From Pyropia yezoensis (taxonomy: Eukaryota; Rhodophyta; Bangiophyceae; Bangiales; Bangiaceae): 64,000 nucleotides of DNA. The notes under the pieces were generated by a model, which was given only the letters and a program-made list of their open reading frames with translations, ran no database searches and was not told where the DNA came from. The stretch's first letter is position 1, and each line of letters opens with the position of its first letter. This document shows positions 33,123 through 42,910 of this stretch, piece after piece. The DNA lies in contig CM020620.1 in NCBI GenBank assembly GCA_009829735.1, positions 1,488,001 through 1,552,000 of the forward strand. The letters are read 5' to 3'. Position numbers and translations under genes: made by a program.

Positions 33123-36100
33123 TCACGCCAGTGGTGTTCCCGTTTTGACAAACGCCGCCACGGCGGCCATGCGTGCCGCCGCAGACTGGGACGCGGGTCG
33201 GCCACCCGCCGCCGCCTTTGCGCCGCCCGCAGCCACCTTGGCACCACCCGCCACCGCCTTTCTGCCCCCCGCCGGCGCCTTGGTGCCCCCCGCCGGCGCC
33301 TTGGTGCCCCCTGCCGGCCGAAGCTTGGCACGCCCCCTAGCCGCGACGACGCTGCGTGCCGCGCCCGCCGCCGCCGCCGCCGCCGCCACCGCCACCGCCG
33401 CAGCGGGGTTGCTTGGCGCGGAGGGGCCCCCACCATGGCGGGCCTTCTTGCGGGCGCCCCCACCGGCGGCTGCTGCAGCGGGGGTGGTGCCGGCACTGAC
33501 GGCACCGCCACGGCCTCGCAGTGGCCCCGCCGCGGCTGCCCCCACGCCCGCCGCCGGCCGTGACCGCTTCCACCCCGTCCCGCCGCCGGCCAGCGCGTCA
33601 GGGGGGAGGACACGACCCGCGCTCCCGCGCGCTCCGCCCCCGCGGGCGGCTCCACACCCCCCCCCTCGGGACCCACCGCGTCCCCCCGCCCCCCCCCGCC
33701 CGCCGCCCTGCCCGCGGCCCGGCTTGGCGGTCCCGGCGGCGCGCGCAGCGGCCGCCGCGGCGGCCTCACGCTGCCGCTCTGCATTGCGGCGGGCGGCCTC
33801 GCGGACGCGCTCCAGCACCGCCACCTGCCGCCGGTCCTCCACGGCGTACTCGGCCATGAGGCGCCGGCCGGGCGGCCACGCAGCGGCCACCTGCTGCGCC
33901 AGGGGCGCCCCCGCGTCCAGGCCGGCCGCCGACGCGTACGCGGCCGCCACGTTGGCGCAGTTGTTGAGCGACTCCAAGGCCGTACGCGCGTACGCGGGGG
34001 TGGTAAACTCAATAAAGGCGTAGCCGCGGGAGCGGCCCGGCCGGCCTGCGGTGGTGGCTGCCGCACGCGACCCGCGGAGGCCGCCTCCGCCACCACCATC
34101 GTCCTCACTGCCCAGACCATCGTCGTCATCGTCATCGTCATCGTTTCGCGCCGCACGGGGCGCCACCCACAATGGCGCGCCCGCCTCTCCCCGCGCCGCA
34201 CGTGGAGCCGCCCGCGCCTCGTCCGTGGCCACTTTGACGTGCCGTACGACGCGTGCAGCACGATACCCCCCGCCGACGCCTCCTGCACCCGCCGCCACCA
34301 CCGCCACCCTGCGGAGCGTCGGCTCCAGCACCGTCAGCGGGAGGTTACGAAGCGATAGCCGCACATCTGACACGTACGCGTTGGGATTCGTGGACAGCTT
34401 GGCCCGCTTGGACGCAGCAGACGCCTCGCGTCGAGCAATGTCGTCGGGCGACAAGCCCGCGGCAGCGGCCGCGTCGGGGTCAAGGTAACCCACCCACGCG
34501 AGGTGCATGTTGCGCGCGTCGGGTTTTTCGTCCCCCTTGCCGCGAGCCGGCCTCGCCAGTGGTACCCCCGATGCTGTGTCAGGTGTAGCTGCTAGTGCCG
34601 AAGCGCGAGAGCGGTCGACAGCGGGGCTTAGTAGAAGTGGTCGGCCACCGACGCGGATGCCCCCGGCACCAGCTGCGCACGCTGTGACGGCCCGAGCCGC
34701 CGCCTCGGGGGCGGCAAAGCGCACAAAGGCGGTGCCGCGGGGGCGACGGGTGACAGGGTCGTGGACGAGGACGCACTGCTCAATGCCCGCGCCCACAGCG
34801 GCAATGAGGGAGGTGCGGAGCTCATTGGCAGAGGTCTCAAAGAGGAGGTTACGCACAAAGACGGTGCGCGCCAGTTCTTCGGGGTTGCTGCGAGCCTCCT
34901 TGCGTGGGCGTTCAGAGGGGGGCGGAGCAGGGGCCGCGGTGTCGCCGCCGCCGTCCGTGCCGCTCGATATGGGACGCGGCTTTGGCGGCCCGCCATCCTT
35001 GTCCACTTCGTCCATATCGTCGTCACTGTCGTCGTCGCTGCCGCCCTTGGCAGCGTCGTCCTCGTCGTCATCTGCATCACTGGGCTCGTCCGCCGCCTGA
35101 TCACCGGACTCGTCATCACCCGAGCCGCCATCGTCCTTGCCCTCCAAATACCGACTCTTGGCAAGTGCGTAGTCCACAGCAATCACCCGCCCCCCTACCT
35201 TGCGCCCGCTCACTCTCTCCACCGCCGCCTTGGCGTCAGACGCCAAAAACAGCTCCACAAAGCCAAAACCCCCGCACGGCACCGCTGCGTCCTCGCCATT
35301 GGCCGCGGTCTCCCCAGCTGCAGCCGCTTTTTTCTTGCCTTTCGCAGCTGCAGCGGCCACGGCCACATGGTCGGCCACCCGCCCGGCCGGCGGCGGCAAG
35401 TGCACCGACCGAACAGCCCCGGCGCCCGTCACTTCTTCGACAACTCTCCGCACGTCGGAAGGGCGCAGCGTAAACGGCAGGTTGCGGACAATCAGCCGCG
35501 ACCGCCGCGCCGATGCGGCCGTCCCAATAGACGCGTCGGCCACCAAATGCCGCCCACCCCCTGGAACAGTCACAACAGCGGCACCGTGAAGCGCAGCTGC
35601 CACGGCACGGGCGGCGAGGAAAGAGCTGCACACCACCCGTGCGCCATCGGATGGCACGGCAGGCTCGGCGGTAGTCCCGCCAAGTCCGTCCACGTTGGCC
35701 ACGGTCCGCTCAACGACGCCACCACCACCGGGAGCGCCCGCGGCAGCCGCCTCAGCCAACGGTGCCACGGCAGCCAGGTCAATTGTTGCGGCGGCTTGGC
35801 CGCGGCCGCCGCTGCCACCACCACGCACTGAAAGCACAACGGTGCGTGTTGGCAGAGCGCCCCGCGGCTGAGGGACCCCGCGCCGGGATGGGTGCGCGGC
35901 GGCACGCGCCGCGGCAGCCTTGGACACTGCCACATCCGCGTCGGCCGCCGCCCGCTTCAGGGGAGCGTCTTCAAACGCAAACCCAGACACGTCGGGCTCG
36001 TCTGCGTCGCCCGCACCGACGCCACCTGCGTCAGCCCCATTGGCTTCAGACGCAGTGCCGCCAGCGTCCTCACCTTCACCGTCACCGCCACCTTTGCCAC

Positions 36101-36416
36101 CAGCACGGGCCTTCCCCCCCAGTCCCTTCCCTCCAGCCGCGGTCACCGCCGCCCGCCCCCCCGCCCGGTTCCGCGGGCGCGCCGCCTCTACGCGCAGCGG
36201 GCGTCCGCCATAGAGGTCCCCCGCCAGGATATCTACCGCCCGTACCGCGTCGGCAGGCAGCGCAAACTGTACAAACCCATACCCAACGCACCGGTCCGAC
36301 CCACGCTCGACGACAGCAATCGCCCGCCGGACGGGGCCGACGGCGGCTGAAAAATGGGCAGCCAGGGAGGCCTCGGTGGCGGTGGGCGGCAGGTTGCGCA
36401 CAAAGAGGGTGGCCAT
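33123..36416 (-). CDS. NOP4/RBM28-family nucleolar RNA-binding protein
   Basis: Single-exon gene, 1097 residues from the ATG at 36416, where RRM1 begins directly (MATLFVRNLPP). The frame is open 120 codons further up, but that part is a translated 22-bp repeat. Four RRMs carry RNP2/RNP1 pairs: RRM1 ~1-85 (LFVRNLP/GYGFVQF), RRM2 ~304-417 (LIVRNLPF/GFGFVEL), RRM3 ~515-600 (VFVRNLLF/GTAFVRF) and RRM4 ~686-830 (LSLRNLPL/GYAFIEF). An acidic linker (DDDEDDAAKGGSDDDSDDD) precedes RRM3. The segment between RRM3 and RRM4 (NMHLAWVGYLDP...SPDDIARREA...NPNAYVSDVRLS) and VEDRR after RRM4 are diagnostic of NOP4/RBM28. This protein binds pre-rRNA and is needed for 60S subunit assembly. It is longer than yeast Nop4 (685 aa) because of Ala/Gly-rich inserts within RRM2 and RRM4 and a basic C-terminal tail with AGG.KA repeats. 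Confidence 0.9.
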   Translation of the reverse strand: MATLFVRNLPPTATEASLAAHFSAAVGPVRRAIAVVERGSDRCVGYGFVQFALPADAVRAVDILAGDLYGGRPLRVEAARPRNRAGGRAAVTAAGGKGLGGKARAGGKGGGDGEGEDAGGTASEANGADAGGVGAGDADEPDVSGFAFEDAPLKRAAADADVAVSKAAAARAAAHPSRRGVPQPRGALPTRTVVLSVRGGGSGGRGQAAATIDLAAVAPLAEAAAAGAPGGGGVVERTVANVDGLGGTTAEPAVPSDGARVVCSSFLAARAVAAALHGAAVVTVPGGGRHLVADASIGTAASARRSRLIVRNLPFTLRPSDVRRVVEEVTGAGAVRSVHLPPPAGRVADHVAVAAAAAKGKKKAAAAGETAANGEDAAVPCGGFGFVELFLASDAKAAVERVSGRKVGGRVIAVDYALAKSRYLEGKDDGGSGDDESGDQAADEPSDADDDEDDAAKGGSDDDSDDDMDEVDKDGGPPKPRPISSGTDGGGDTAAPAPPPSERPRKEARSNPEELARTVFVRNLLFETSANELRTSLIAAVGAGIEQCVLVHDPVTRRPRGTAFVRFAAPEAAARAVTACAAGAGGIRVGGRPLLLSPAVDRSRASALAATPDTASGVPLARPARGKGDEKPDARNMHLAWVGYLDPDAAAAAGLSPDDIARREASAASKRAKLSTNPNAYVSDVRLSLRNLPLTVLEPTLRRVAVVAAGAGGVGGGYRAARVVRHVKVATDEARAAPRAARGEAGAPLWVAPRAARNDDDDDDDDGLGSEDDGGGGGGLRGSRAAATTAGRPGRSRGYAFIEFTTPAYARTALESLNNCANVAAAYASAAGLDAGAPLAQQVAAAWPPGRRLMAEYAVEDRRQVAVLERVREAARRNAERQREAAAAAAARAAGTAKPGRGQGGGRGGAGGRGGSRGGGCGAARGGGARGSAGRVLPPDALAGGGTGWKRSRPAAGVGAAAAGPLRGRGGAVSAGTTPAAAAAGGGARKKARHGGGPSAPSNPAAAVAVAAAAAAAGAARSVVAARGRAKLRPAGGTKAPAGGTKAPAGGRKAVAGGAKVAAGGAKAAAGGRPASQSAAARMAAVAAFVKTGTPLA

Positions 36417-36969
36417 ACTGGGGGGGGGAGCGCCGCCAAGAAGGGGGGTGGGGGCACGCTCGACAGAGTGGGGGGGGGATGGGCTGGACAGGCTGGGGGC
36501 AGCCAAGAAAGACGGGGACGCGACCAGAAAGCGGGGAGGGGCGGCCACGATGAAGGGGAGGGGCGGCCACGATGAAGGGGAGGGGCGGCCACGATGAAGG
36601 GGAGGGGCGGCCACGATGAAGGGGAGGGGCGACTCCGATAGGATGGGGGTCGGCGACGGGGATGGCGATGATGACGGCGCAGGTTGGGTGAGGTTGGGAC
36701 CGGGCAGCACGACGACGGCGGTTGCGTATCCACGTGGCGTCGGGGTTCCAAGGAGACATCCGTCTGGGGTCATCAAAAGTTGATATTTGTGGGCGCGTCT
36801 GAGACACCTCAGAGGTGGTTTGTTGCGAGAAAAACGTTTCTGCAGTCAACCCGGCATAAGTTCAGAATACCTACGTCGAAAGCTCTCCGCAGCTGACCAC
36901 TCTTAAATCAATGGAAGCCCCCTTCCCCGAGAGGGGCTCATAGCGAAGCCCTAAGAGGGTCCTACACTA
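36417..36969. other. NOP4 upstream region and Fanzor 3' flank
   Basis: Holds the presumed NOP4 promoter/5' UTR (with the 22-bp repeat) and, at 36900-36969, the sequence just 3' of the Fanzor relic with two short hairpins: AGCCCC...GGGGCT at 36916-36938 and CCCT-AAG-AGGG at about 36948-36958. Confidence 0.5.
36533..36640. repeat. 22-bp tandem repeat upstream of NOP4
   Basis: Four perfect copies of a 22-bp unit (GGGGAGGGGCGGCCACGATG+AA) starting at 36533, 36555, 36577 and 36599, then a partial copy to about 36640. There is no spacer, so it is not a CRISPR array. Each copy carries a GGGGCGG GC-box-like word; the array begins about 115 bp upstream of the NOP4 start codon. Confidence 0.9.
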
Positions 36970-38040
36970 TCACTGATGAACCGTGCGACAATTGCCCCCG
37001 CCGTCGCCGGCAGGGCTCGTCGCTGTGCCGGAAAAGGCAGTGGCCCCGTCCAGAGCCCTCACCGAGACGAGTTTGGTCGTCGCCCGGACAGGCTTGGGAG
37101 TACCACCATCGCCTCCACCGCCTCCACCGCCTCCACCGCCTCCACCGCCTCCACCGCCAGCAATGTCCGACACAAGCCACGGCGGTTGCCACTCCGACGT
37201 CGTGTGTCGGGAACACTGCGCAGTAGCCGCCAGAGGCTGACGAGGGTGACAGTTGCGGAAAAAGGGAAACGTAGACCGCCCCAAAAATGAACTGACCGCC
37301 ACCTGCGCGATGCTGCGCGCTGCGTTCTTGTCCCGGTTGAGGAACAGCCGACCACAGTCGGGGTTGGCTCACTTCCTCACGGACCAGCGCGCCAGCACAT
37401 CATAGCCGCCAGAGCGCTTGCCACGGACCAAAATCTCGGCCAACGGCTCCCGCGCCTCGCCGGCATCGCGCTCCTCTGCCCATCCTCGCCGCGTCACGTC
37501 CCGTGAGGAACACCCCCCGCAGCCGTCGCACCCGCGACGCCCCTTGGCCGCCCGTCGCCGGCGCACCACCACCTTGCGCTAGCTGCCGTCTGCGTCACCC
37601 AGCCCCTGCGCCGCACACTGCGCCACGTTGATGACCTGCCGCCTGTCATCCGGGGAGAGGTCGGTGGGGTAGACGAGCACCAGCCGACAGCGACAGTCGG
37701 CACAGGTCTGCGACGAGTTGTACTCGTCTTGGGTGGCGAGGAAGCACCCCCGCGCTACTCGGCGCCTCAAGGCCTCCGCCCCACCCCTCGTCGCTGCTGC
37801 ACCCCACACCACCAAAACAGCCTTGCCGTCCACGATGCGGCGACCATACCCGCCGCTCAGATCCCGCGCGACCTTGGCCGCGAACGGTCCTGTGGCAGTA
37901 TTGACCCCCAGGTAGGGGGGCAACACGTGCCATGCAAGGGGCAGCAGGCCACTAGCCTGACCCGTTCCTGCCCCTGCATTTGGGTCCATATTCCCTGAGT
38001 TAGGGATAGTTAGCTTAGTAGTAAATCCAACTTGGATTTG
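36970..38040 (-). pseudogene. Fanzor (eukaryotic TnpB-like nuclease) C-terminal fragment, decayed
   Basis: Minus-strand remains of a Fanzor RNA-guided nuclease. The upstream part reads AWHVLPPYLGVNTATGPFAA, GGYGRRIVDGKAVLVVWGAA, ARGCFLATQDEYNSSQTCAD and CRCRLVLVYP. This is the RuvC-II/zinc-ribbon region, with its first CxxC in a Fanzor-like setting (DEYxxSQxC). Further 3' comes RGCDGCGGCSSRDVTRRG, and then, in another frame, CGRLFLNRDKNAARSIAQ, the TnpB/Fanzor RuvC-III signature (RDxNAAxxI). The pieces lie in more than one frame, and the N-terminal half is absent; the 5' side ends near the LTR of element B. A 9-bp CCTCCACCG array interrupts the tail. It is not functional. A palindrome (AAATCCAA-C-TTGGATTT, 38023-38039) lies at the 5' side, and hairpins lie just 3' of the frame. 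Other TnpB-like proteins cannot be fully excluded. Confidence 0.75.
37111..37158. repeat. 9-bp tandem repeat (GCCTCCACC)5
   Basis: Five copies plus a partial unit. It lies inside the tail of the Fanzor relic and gives a Gly/Gly-Val-type run on the coding strand. Confidence 0.85.
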
Positions 38041-38073
38041 AGGGTTTTCTGCATTTACCGTCTTGAATTTTCG

Positions 38074-38359
38074 TGTGGCCCGGTGGGCAGGTACTGGGGT
38101 GGGAGATTCTGAACGGCGAGATTCTGAGGGGACCCTGGGGGGATAAGGGGAGGGACAGCGGGGCTTGGCCTCGCTTCCCCGTCCCGACCAAGAAACTGTT
38201 GGCCCACACACCATCTTCTTGTTTGTCAGTGGGGGGATTGCCCCACAACAGGGACAGAGTGTGTGCGACTTGCACTTCTTCCGGTTCCCCCGACACGGGA
38301 GGCAGCCCTAGCACACCGCTCCAACTTGGTTGCCGTGTGTGCGAGTGGTTCTTGCCACA
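38074..38359 (+). repeat. Element B 5' LTR
   Basis: Bounded by TGTGGC and GCCACA and immediately followed by the primer-binding-like sequence. It is much shorter than the LTRs of A, C and D (570-700 bp). No second copy is seen in the window. Confidence 0.7.
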
Positions 38360-40203
38360 TTTGGTGGAGCAGCAGGGGACAGAGGAAAACTTTACCTCCG
38401 GGAGCACCCGGGTGTAGGGGGCCCTCTGTCTCAGAGGAACGGTGGACTTGGACCGTGTCATACGGATCGTTAGCCAACATGGCTGGTTCAGATCCCTCGT
38501 CGTCTGGGGAGTACACGGGTGACGCACGTACTTCAGTGCCTTTGAATACTGGTGAGACACAGGTAGGTGTACCTGGGGTCGCAGAGGGACTAGAGGTTCC
38601 TCAAGCCAGCAAGACTGGGAGTACGGGCGGGCAACAGGCCACCCCGACTCAGTCGGGAGTTCATTCGGGTGACACTTCTGATGTTGGTGGGCCGAAGTCC
38701 GGCCACCGTGTGGTGCACTCAACGGGAACGTCTCAAGGTGAGAGGACTGTCCCCGCGGGTTCCACTCGGGTTGGAGCCAACTTTGGCTTGGAGCCGTCGC
38801 CAACTAGGCTTTCGGAGGACGGCGGACCTCCGTTGGTCGGCGATGGGCTCGCGCCCATGCCCCCGGTTGAGACCCCTGAGGATCGTGGTTACCCCTCAGG
38901 TGGACTCCCGGAGGCGGACCGAGATTCAAATGGAGTCGATAATCCACTCCTCGCGGAAACTGTCCGTCGGGAGGCGACCAATGTGTTGCGGCAGACTTTG
39001 CAGGACCTGGTGGTCACGATGACGAATACTATTTTGAATCAGATTGTGGCGAGTTTGCCAGATGGTCTCAATGTCCAGACCGGATTGGGGCTTTCGAGCC
39101 ATCAGACGCAGGTGGAATCCCTCCCTACGCCTGTCTCGGGTCGCCCCGCACCGGGGGCGACCCCTGTGACTCCCAACGAGGGAGCCACACCATTCTCGGT
39201 GGGGCACACGCCCTTTACGGGGGAGCTCCCCTCGGAAACGCCGGTGGCTTGACCAAGCTCGCCGCGGCAGACAACAGGCATTGCGGGTCAACTCACCCCA
39301 TTGCCCCAGCGGCTTTTCCCTCAACGCGAGGTGCCGCCCAAGATCCAGGTAGCCAACCCGGTCTACCAGAGGATCTTTGACTGTGAGACCTACGCCCTCC
39401 ACATCAAGTCGGTGGCGTACGGTCCTATTCAAGCCCGAGCTATGTGCCGTGCAAAGAAGAATGCACTTCACTCTTTTGGGCACAAAGCGGAGCGGGATGG
39501 AACTCTTCCCCTCCGTGTCTTTGAGTGTCTACGTCGTTTCACAAAAGCCTGTGACGACAATGCCATAAGTGAGGGCATGGTTTTCTATATGCTACAGGAG
39601 TTTACCAAGGGCGACCTACGGACAGAACTCATGTCCGTCATGCCCAGTTCCTCAAGTGGAGGCGCTGGTGAGGTAACGTCCTACTTGGAGCTCTTCAACT
39701 AATTGTTGAGAGCCATGGTGGATGAAGCAGCGTTGGTTTCTCAAGTCGAGGAGTTTACGCAAGCCCACCAGGAAGAGACTGAGGACGAGTTGTCCTTTGC
39801 GGAGCGGGTCCGTAAGCTCAATAATCTTTGTGGCTTTCTTCATGCACAAGCTGTGGTGAAGAGTCGGCTTGTGGAGGGACTCCACTGGTCAGTCCGTATG
39901 GAGACCCGGGAGCGTAATACTGCCCGGGCGACACTGGCCGAGTTGGCTAGGTTCGCCTACCGCAGAGGTGAGGCCTACCGCAAGATGCGGGAGGAACAAC
40001 GCCAGGAGCGTCAGGCCGAGTTGGCCAAAGAACGAGAAGAGGCGCGCCAGGCCAGAGAGCTACAAGAGGCACGCCGAATCCGCAAGGATAAAGTAGTAGC
40101 TGCCGTGGGAACTTCCCAGGGTAACTCATCTCTTTCCCAAGTCGGGAAGACTCCTCCGGGAACTGACCATCGGTGTTGGAACTGCAACTCCGATGGACAC
40201 TGA
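38074..40203 (+). mobile_element. Element B: truncated gypsy element, LTR plus gag
   Basis: Plus-strand retroelement fossil. A 286-bp 5' LTR (38074-38359) has 6-bp inverted ends TGTGGC/GCCACA. The primer-binding-like TTTGGTGGAGCAGCAGGGG follows at once. The gag region (about 38479-40203) has a low-complexity N-terminus, the shared capsid pattern (DCETYALHIKSVAYGPIQAR, LRRFTKACDDNAISEG), a charged coiled-coil-like stretch (REEQRQERQAELAKEREEAR) and the first half of a zinc knuckle (CWNCNSDGH), where it ends. There are about two breaks within gag. There is no pol or 3' LTR in the window, so it is truncated. Confidence 0.8.
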
Positions 40204-40735
40204 GCATATGTAAGGATATGCCCCCTAAATCCCCAAGACTCTAGCTTCGGGGATAAGGACTCGGGCCTCTCCTTGCCTGTCCTTCTCAGCCAACTCCTTC
40301 CAAGACGCATCAACTCCCTGGTAATCTGGAGATGCCGCGCTGTCCGGCCGAGATTCTACGGGTCGCGGACGGTCAGCACGAGAGCCGCGGATCGGCTACC
40401 CGTTAGTACCCTGACTCCTCCCCGGACGGATGTTTTCTCTCCGCGGATCAGAGGACTAACAGATCACAGGACAATCCACATCTCTGACTCATCGGCCAGC
40501 CGGAACAATCTCCCCACGAGCCAATGGGAACGGCACGATTTGCTGACCCACGGGAGATTTTCGACCCGAAGACTGGCGTCTGGCTTACACGCCTCGGCGG
40601 CCTTTCCGGCCGACCGGCGTGTGAGGCCAGCCGCGCGGCGCTAAGAGTGCCGCACGCCGCCACCGCCCCCGGTTGGGGCTGTCTGTTGGGGCGCCTTGGG
40701 GCGCGCACACCCACCTTGACTTGTTCTGAGAGCCT
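40204..40735. other. Interval between element B and the zinc-finger gene
   Basis: No gene recognised. Composition rises toward GC-rich after 40600. It may contain the promoter of the zinc-finger gene. Confidence 0.4.
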
Positions 40736-41938
40736 ATGCCTTGTTTTGAGCCCATTGGTGCCGCCCCCCCAGCGGCACGGGCAAGCACATGCTTTGGGGC
40801 ACCCTGGGTGCCCCCCCGGGGGTACATAATGCGTGAGTGCGGGCGCCACCCGGGGAGACCTCGGCGGGAACAACAAACACAGACACAACGACCTCCTTTA
40901 CCCTCGAGCCCCTCGACCCCCTCGACCCTCGCCGACGTCACGCCCATCTTCTTCCCCACCCCCATCGCCGTCACCCCGCCCGTCACCTTGCCCGCGCCCC
41001 GCAGCCTCATTGGCTTGCGCGGGCAGCTGACACCGTTCACCAGTACGTTGAGGGCTGCCCGGGTGTGGGTGGTGCCTCACATGTGGTAGCTTCAGATAGT
41101 TTGACTTCCTCCTGTCGGTGACGTTGCGATTCCGTTCCCGATTCGGCCCCCCCTGCGTTTGTGCCCTCGTGCCGCCCCCTGTGTTCGGCGTGCCTCGGGC
41201 ATTGTAATACGAACGCAGCGGGTTCCACGAATCACACCGAAAGAACACTGCCCTGACGCTGCCCTGGTGGCCCCTGTCACAGTTTTTTTCTTTTGGTCAA
41301 CGGATTGTTGAAGCCCAGTGGGTGCCAAATCAGGTTCCGAATATTCTTCCTCGGCGTTGGCGGGCGCCCCGACTTCCTCGGCGGCGACTGCGCGCGCCCC
41401 GGCGGCGCGGGCGACCGCGGAGGCACGCGTCACCCCGGCGGCGCGCGCATCACCGGCGGCGGCATCCACGTCATCCTCTGTGCCGGCGACGGCCAACTTG
41501 GCGGCGGCAGCCGCATCCAAGCCTCCCCTCTCGCGCAAGGGCAAGGGCTCCGCCACGCCCGGCTCGGCGGGCTCGGCCAGTCAGGGCCTGCTGCTGCCCC
41601 CGCTGGACCCCGCGCGGCGATACACTGCGCCGCCCGCCCCACGTATTGGGCACATCCGAACCACGGCGGCGCGCGCGGCGGAGCAGCGGGAGCAGCGCCG
41701 GGTCGCCAAGAGCATCCCCAAGGACAAGTACGTGTGCAAGCCCTGTGGCGTGCGTTGCAACAGCCTGACAGTGCTGCGCGATCATCGCTGGTCGCGGTGC
41801 CACCGGAATACGGTCAACCGTCCAGCCACGCGCCCGCGGTGCGACTTCTGCGATCGCGAATTCGAGACGGTGGAACACTTCGAACGCCACCAGCGTCGCA
41901 AGGATCACCATCGCACGCTGGCGCGCCACACCATTTGA
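40736..41938 (+). CDS. Probable two-exon C2H2 zinc-finger protein
   Basis: CDS join(40736..41042, 41319..41938), about 308 residues. The donor is GTACGT at 41043 and the acceptor AAGCCCAG ends at 41318; the phases agree. Exon 2 is the well supported part: an Ala/Ser-rich stretch, a basic segment (RAAEQREQRRVAKSIPKDKY), then two C-terminal C2H2 fingers, CKPCGVRCNSLTVLRDHRWS+RCH and CDFCDREFETVEHFERHQRR+KDH. Both have C-x2-C-x12-H-x5-H spacing, as in U1-like/JAZ or matrin-type fingers that bind nucleic acid. Exon 1 (Pro/Thr-rich) and the start are uncertain; ATG at 40829 is an alternative. It lies between two retroelement fragments and could be element-derived, but it is intact and has host-like codon use. 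Confidence 0.55.
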
Positions 41939-42295
41939 CACCTCGCAACACCCCCCAGGATCTGTGCGAGAGGCGCGATTTGCCACGTGGATTTCCCCCC
42001 GCTTGGAAATCCGGCGCGACCCGACTCGGGCCCGCGCGCGGACGACGGCGGCAAAATCCGATCGCATGCTTGAGTCTGCGAAGGCTGTTTCATCGCATCA
42101 CTTGTGAACCATCAAATAGTGTTGTACACTTTTTTGAATCGTTGCAGCCACTACGGCCGCACACGTCCAGAAGCTCGTGTACGACTACTTTGACCGATCA
42201 AATTACCTTGCACATCTTTAACGACCTGCCCGGCGCCCAGCCGAAGTAAGTCGATTTAGATCTTCTTAGTCGATTCGATCGTTGCGAATTTTACC
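41939..42295. other. Interval between zinc-finger gene and gag fragment E
   Basis: No feature recognised. Any 5' LTR or leader of element E should lie here, but I cannot delimit it without a second copy. Confidence 0.35.
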
Positions 42296-42910
42296 ATGGA
42301 TCCCCCTAATCCTTCTGGTATTCGCCCGACTAATCCAGGCACGGCCTCAACCGCACCCTCAGCGGAGTCATGGAATCAACTAACTGCGTTCGTCTCGCAG
42401 ATGAGCGCCGAACTCGAGGCTCACAAGGTAGAACTGGCGGACGCCAAGAAACAGCTGTCGGACGCCAAGGCCAAGGCCACCGGTGCAGGCACAACGACTG
42501 CGAGGCCGCACGAGCCCGCGCTGTTCTCCGGCAAGCCCGGGACAATTGAAGCGTGGTGCTCGCACATGGACTCTTATGTGCGGCTGACTGACCCTGACGA
42601 AGCGTGCCGGATCGCCTGCACCTACCTGGGCGGTGAGGCGTTCACTTGGTGGCATACCTACAGTCGTACCATCGCGGCCCCCGACTGGACTGCCCTGCGG
42701 GCTGCGCTCATCCGTCGCATCAGCCCACTGAACAAGACCCAGGCGGCGCGGGACAAGCTGCACTCCTGGCGTCAAATCAAGGACGTCGGGACGTTCAACA
42801 GGACGTTCCGAAGCGTCCTCTTGGATATCCCCGACATCACCGAAGCGAAAATAATCGATCGCTACAGCCGGGGCCTTAAGCGAGACATCGTCGGCGACCG
42901 GAACCACATG
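42296..42910 (+). mobile_element. Element E: gag fragment of a second gypsy lineage
   Basis: Retroelement fossil. After a Pro/Thr-rich start and a short coiled coil (ELEAHKVELADAKKQLSDAK), it has a standard retrotransposon gag (capsid) domain: FSGKPGTIEAWCSHMDSYVR, YLGGEAFTWWHTYSR, WTALRAALIRRI, INKT-like LNKTQAARDKL, FNRTFRSVLLDIPDITEAKI and YSRGLKRDI. This Ty3/gypsy gag differs from that of elements A-D. It ends soon after and is truncated; no LTR or pol is seen. Confidence 0.75.

Noticed and set aside
33145-34023. Plus-strand Ala/Pro-rich frame opposite the NOP4 C-terminus
   Set aside because: Shadow of the NOP4 coding strand; no motif.
36533-36640. CRISPR-like array
   Set aside because: The 22-bp units are contiguous with no spacers, and the genome is eukaryotic.
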